41,816 nt of DNA from assembly GCA_001304505.1 (NCBI GenBank), contig LJUQ01000008.1:1-41816 (forward strand). The letters are read 5' to 3'. A program made the position numbers and the translations under genes. This document shows, one piece after another, positions 37,489 to 41,816 of the stretch (the stretch's first letter is position 1; each line of letters opens with the position of its first letter). This DNA is from Bacteroides sp. SM23_62_1. GTDB lineage: Bacteria > Bacteroidota > Bacteroidia > Bacteroidales > SM23-62. The notes below the pieces were generated by a model. It had not been told where the DNA came from and did no database searches. It saw only the letters and a list, made by a program, of their open reading frames with translations.

Positions 37489-38628
37489 ATGAAAACACAA
37501 ACCATTAAATCATTTGCACTCATTTTTACTATTCTCATTTGTGGATGTGCCAGGGAAAAGAAGGCTAAATATCTGACGACTGGTGATACCTTAACAGGTC
37601 CCTGCGATACGCTTGCCACAGCGGAGACAAAATCATTATATAAAAATCTGAAGGAACTGGCAAAGACTAAAGTATTATTCGGCCATCAGGATGACCTGGC
37701 GTATGGCGTATACTGGTGGGAAGAACCAGGGAGATCAGATGTAAAGGAATCATCCGGTTCATATCCTGCTGTCTATGGCTGGGAAATAGGAAATATTGCT
37801 GGAGAAAGAAATTTAGACAGTGTATCTTTTGACAAGATGAAAATATGGATAAGGGAGGGTTATGAGAGGGGAGGTATAATCACGATCAGCTGGCATGAAC
37901 ATAATCCGGCGACTGGTGGAACAACATGGGATACAAGCGGGAGGGCACCATCCAGAATACTTCCCGGTGGTAGTAAACATGAATTCTGGAAACAGAATCT
38001 GGATATGGTAGCAGAATTTATGCTGGATTTGAAAGGTCCGGACGGCGAGCCAATACCTGTTGTCTTCAGGCCATATCATGAGCATACGGGTTCCTGGTTC
38101 TGGTGGGGGGCAGGATCATGCACACCCGATGAATATAAACAGCTCTGGCAATTTACAGTACATTATCTAAGGGATGAAAAAAATGTACATAACCTGCTAT
38201 ATGCCTATTCAACAGATTTTATTGGTACAGAAAAAGAATATCTTGAACGATATCCGGGGAATGAATACATAGATATCCTGGGTTTTGATGATTACCGTAC
38301 GGTGAGAAACCATAAGTCGGCCGATCAGACAATAAAGGAAATACATACAGTTGTTGACATTGCAAAAAGATTTAATAAGATCCCTGCATGGACAGAAACC
38401 GGGCTGGAATCCATTCCTGATCCCGAATGGTGGACAGGGTCATTGCTTAGCAGGATAAAGGCTGATACTATCACCTGCCAGATAGCATGGGTATTGGTCT
38501 GGAGGAATGCACGGACGGACCACCATTACGCTCCCTTCGAAGGCCACCCGTCTGCTGCTGATTTTACAAGGTTCCGGGAGGATCCGTGCATCATGTTTGA
38601 AAATGATTTACCTGACTTGTACCACTGA
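37489..38628 (+). CDS. Beta-mannanase-like GH26 lipoprotein
   Basis: Lipobox LICGC; KVLFGHQDDLAYGVYWW, ITISWHEHNPATGG, VFRPYHEHTGSWFWWG (acid/base), PAWTETGLE (nucleophile region). Confidence 0.92.
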   Translation: MKTQTIKSFALIFTILICGCAREKKAKYLTTGDTLTGPCDTLATAETKSLYKNLKELAKTKVLFGHQDDLAYGVYWWEEPGRSDVKESSGSYPAVYGWEIGNIAGERNLDSVSFDKMKIWIREGYERGGIITISWHEHNPATGGTTWDTSGRAPSRILPGGSKHEFWKQNLDMVAEFMLDLKGPDGEPIPVVFRPYHEHTGSWFWWGAGSCTPDEYKQLWQFTVHYLRDEKNVHNLLYAYSTDFIGTEKEYLERYPGNEYIDILGFDDYRTVRNHKSADQTIKEIHTVVDIAKRFNKIPAWTETGLESIPDPEWWTGSLLSRIKADTITCQIAWVLVWRNARTDHHYAPFEGHPSAADFTRFREDPCIMFENDLPDLYH

Positions 38629-38795
38629 TATAGAAAATATGATCAGGTTAGGAAAGGGTCACAGGGTCGCAATTGTCGCAAGTATGAGGTGTAAGTGGTG
38701 AGTATGGTTTCAGGTTGTTCTGGATATTGGATTTGATTTAGAAAGTATAATAATTGTGTGGGTGTAAAATAAAATTTAGAGAATGCGAAAAAGTT

Positions 38796-38818
38796 GCTGC
38801 CGGTTTTTAACCGGCAGC
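38796..38818. repeat. REP-like palindrome/possible terminator
   Basis: GCTGCCGGTTTTTAACCGGCAGC. Confidence 0.55.
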
Positions 38819-38913
38819 TTTATCAGCAATGGATGAAACTGTGAAATCCGGATTCCAACCGGACCTTCAGGTTCTTTTAGAATATATGGTTACAAAAGAA
38901 ATATCATTCTACG

Positions 38914-40122
38914 ATGAACATCAAGCTCAACACTCTGAAAGAAGAACTGGAAGCACATGTAAAAGAAAAGATACTTCCTTTCTGGATGACCAGGATGGTG
39001 GATCATAAAAATGGAGGATTCTACGGATGGGCAACAAATGATGGGAAAATAATACATGATGCAAACAAAGGTGCCGTATTGAATACAAGAATTTTGTGGA
39101 CATTTTCAGCAGCCTACAGGTTCTTAGGGGATGACCTTTATCTTGAGATGGCAGAACGGTCATGGGAATACCTGGAAAATTTTTTTGCTGATAAGAAATA
39201 TGGCGGCATTTACTGGATGCTTAACTATAAGGGTAAGCCGATTCAGGCTAAAAAGCAGATTTATGCTCTGGCATTTGCCATTTACGCAGCTTCAGAATAT
39301 TATAACGCAACAGGCAATCCATGTGCTCTCGAACTGGCCCTTGATTTATTTAATAAAGTTGAACATTATAGTTTTGATCCAAAACAAAATGGGTATTTCG
39401 AAGCCTTCAGCCGGCACTGGAAATTGCTCGAAGACTTGAGACTGAGCGATAAAGATGTCAACGAAACAAAAACTTTAAATACCCATCTCCATCTTTTAGA
39501 AGCTTACACGAGATTGTCATCGATACATGACAACAGTTTTATGAATGAAAAACTTGTTAATCTTATCAATCTGTTCATTGAACGAATGATTAATTACCGG
39601 CGGCATCATTTAAATATGTTTTTCGATGATAACTGGAATTTAAGATCCAAACTTATCTCCTACGGTCATGATATAGAAGCAAGCTGGCTATTAATGGAAG
39701 CGGCTGAAGTTACCGGCAGCAAGATATTGATCGAGAAATGCAGCAAAATAAGCTGTGATATTGCAGAAACCGTTTTAAATAATGCTGTGGCAGATGATGG
39801 ATCGCTCTATTATGAAGTGACAGAAGAAGAAAGACTTGATGATGACAGGCACTGGTGGCCCCAGGCTGAAGCAATGGTAGGATTTATGAATGCTTACCAG
39901 CATACGGGTGATGAAAAATATATTAATGCAATACTACAAGTGTGGGAATTCATAAAACAGTATATCATTCACCCGGAATATGGGGAATGGTATTTCAGGA
40001 TTAATAATAAATACCAGCCATATCATGAAGAGGAATTTGCCGGCCCCTGGAAAGGCCCTTATCATAACGGGAGAATGTGTTTTGAGATGATAAGGAGGAT
40101 TAATAAATTGCAGCAAAAATAA
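38914..40122 (+). CDS. Cellobiose 2-epimerase / N-acylglucosamine 2-epimerase family
   Basis: FWMTRMVDHKNGGFYGWATNDG, NTHLHLLEAYTRL, YGHDIEASWLLMEA, HWWPQAEAMVGFMNAY. Confidence 0.9.
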   Translation: MNIKLNTLKEELEAHVKEKILPFWMTRMVDHKNGGFYGWATNDGKIIHDANKGAVLNTRILWTFSAAYRFLGDDLYLEMAERSWEYLENFFADKKYGGIYWMLNYKGKPIQAKKQIYALAFAIYAASEYYNATGNPCALELALDLFNKVEHYSFDPKQNGYFEAFSRHWKLLEDLRLSDKDVNETKTLNTHLHLLEAYTRLSSIHDNSFMNEKLVNLINLFIERMINYRRHHLNMFFDDNWNLRSKLISYGHDIEASWLLMEAAEVTGSKILIEKCSKISCDIAETVLNNAVADDGSLYYEVTEEERLDDDRHWWPQAEAMVGFMNAYQHTGDEKYINAILQVWEFIKQYIIHPEYGEWYFRINNKYQPYHEEEFAGPWKGPYHNGRMCFEMIRRINKLQQK

Positions 40123-40528
40123 ATTGTTTAATGGTTAAATTGTTTCTGGCTGATAACTATTTTCTACTTATTGGCCAGGCAAGTGGATCCGGTTTTATTC
40201 AACGATGCAATCTTGATACGGTTGCCCCCTTTCCTCTCAGGTCCAATTGGCAAACTTAACTGTAGTCATCAACGCTAATTAGGTCCGGTTGGAGACCGAA
40301 CCCACTCAAAAGAAGTTCACATAAAAAGCTCACAACCATTAATTAAACAATACACAAATTTTATAAAAACATTTGGACGATACAATTGACACCCTGCACC
40401 CTGCTTATTTAGATCAGATTAAAATTGTTGATAATTTTTAATATATCGTCTGAAAATTAAAAGGGAACCCATATTGCATTTGTATTTTTGCTTTTCTTCG
40501 TGTTGAAACCAAATAATATCATTACGTT

Positions 40529-41713
40529 ATGGCAATAAATGAAAAACATAACAGGAGATTTTTTCTAAAATCATCTTTGCTGGGTGCTTCAGGTGCCCTT
40601 TTAAGCAAGCATATTTTTTCTGCGGGGCAGAGCATGGACATTGAAAAAAAGGTTATAACCCGGACACTGGGAAAGACAGGTATTGAGCTACCGGTGATCA
40701 GTATGGGTGTAATGCGTTCTGATAATCCTAACCTGGTTAAGGCGGCATTAAAAGGTGGCATCAAACATTTTGACACAGCGCATGGATATATGAGGGGTAA
40801 TAACGAAGAAATGCTCGGGAATGTTTTTAAGGATGTACCGAGAGATTCATTTATTATTTCAACAAAAATACCGGCAGGGGAAAGAGGAGCGGGAAATTAC
40901 ACAAAAGAACAATTTCTGGAAAAACTTGATATCAGCCTCACAAGATTACAGATGGATCATGTTGACATACTTTATCTGCATGGTGTAACAAGCCGTGAAG
41001 AGATGTTTAATGAGGCCTGCCTGGAAGCAATGAAGGCTGCAAAAAAAGATGGCAGAACAAAATTTATAGGACTTTCAACGCACCGGAGTGAACCTGAGGT
41101 GATCCGGGCTGCTATAGAAACAGGTATTATAGATGTTGTTGTCACGGCAATCAATTTTAAGCAGGATCATTACCCTGAACTTAAAGCTGCTATTGCAGAA
41201 GGGGCTGAGAAGGGTATCGGGTTTATTGGAATGAAAAATCTTGCCGGAGGTTTCCTTGATGAAGAAAAGCAGAAACCGGTAAATGCCAAAGCGGCTATCA
41301 AATGGGTTTTGCAGGATCCGAATATCACTACATGTATACCAGGTTTTACTGCTTTTGATGAACTTGAGAAAGACCTTGAAATGCTTACCGATATAACCCT
41401 GACTGGTGAAGAGATAAATTCCCTTGAACTTGCATCAAGTGAGATTGGACTGTATTGCCAGGGCTGCAAAAAATGCCTTCCGGCATGCAAGAAATCTCTA
41501 CCGGTTCCTGATATTATGAGAGCCTACATGTATGCATATGGGTACGGCCATATGGAGAAGGCATATAGTACGCTCACAGAATACGATGTTCCGGTGAATC
41601 CATGCGCGGATTGTACTGCCTGCACTGTACAATGTTCAAAAAACTTCCCGGTAGTAGAAAGGATTTCAAAAATAACCCGGCTCAGGAATGTACCTCAGGA
41701 TTTTATAACCTGA
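40529..41713 (+). CDS. Aldo/keto reductase with Tat-like signal and C-terminal Cys-rich (Fe-S-like) domain
   Basis: RRFFLKSSLLGASGAL; TLGKTGIELPVISMGV, HFDTAHGY, ISTKIP, DILYLHGV; CQGCKKCLPACKKSLP and CADCTACTVQC. Confidence 0.9.
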   Translation: MAINEKHNRRFFLKSSLLGASGALLSKHIFSAGQSMDIEKKVITRTLGKTGIELPVISMGVMRSDNPNLVKAALKGGIKHFDTAHGYMRGNNEEMLGNVFKDVPRDSFIISTKIPAGERGAGNYTKEQFLEKLDISLTRLQMDHVDILYLHGVTSREEMFNEACLEAMKAAKKDGRTKFIGLSTHRSEPEVIRAAIETGIIDVVVTAINFKQDHYPELKAAIAEGAEKGIGFIGMKNLAGGFLDEEKQKPVNAKAAIKWVLQDPNITTCIPGFTAFDELEKDLEMLTDITLTGEEINSLELASSEIGLYCQGCKKCLPACKKSLPVPDIMRAYMYAYGYGHMEKAYSTLTEYDVPVNPCADCTACTVQCSKNFPVVERISKITRLRNVPQDFIT

Positions 41714-41816
41714 TTAATAATTTATCATACCAGCAAACCTTTGTGTTCCTTTGTGGTGTACTATGAGTCCTTTAGTGGTTTAATTGATTTTATAACCACC
41801 AAGTGCGCAAAGGATT

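Noticed and set aside
1-41816. tRNA, rRNA, restriction-modification, toxin-antitoxin, phage or CRISPR-Cas genes
   Set aside because: None recognised on either strand when reading the ORFs and intergenic regions.

Overview
This window looks like a Bacteroidota chromosome segment, judging from codon usage, family content, long propeller sensor kinases and FtsX/MacB permeases. I see about 25 intact protein-coding genes, at least two decayed genes and many short intergenic repeats. The most interesting locus is on the minus strand at about 12.8-17.4 kb. It is a compact peptide-export operon with three small precursors carrying double-glycine leaders, a HlyD-type adaptor and a C39-peptidase ABC exporter with an apparently intact Cys/His/Asp triad. 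Between the third precursor and HlyD I find an unlisted 37-codon ORF (16226..16339, MKTKKIVYSILLFLVALIFFILVFRNWDTLKTLLFGG). Its C-terminal tail resembles the tails of two exported precursors (RDWDNFKAGLLGKPE, YNSFVAGLCGQPE). No RiPP-modifying enzyme is visible, so this reads as an unmodified bacteriocin-like or signalling peptide system of uncharacterised type. A CPBP protease and a Yip1-like membrane protein flank it. Other points of note are a secreted caspase/TPR protein with a 306-nt higher-order TPR repeat, a family of terminal-inverted-repeat elements with unrelated cores (one copy inside the peptide operon), an internally deleted type 2 IPP isomerase, a hydroxyacid dehydrogenase remnant with an in-frame TAG, and divergent FtsX permeases beside an NtrC-type two-component pair with a palindromic upstream site. 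Dispersed carbohydrate-active genes (SASA esterase, GH51, GH114-like, GH26, cellobiose 2-epimerase) occur without SusC/SusD. All family calls are from reading the sequence; no database search was run.
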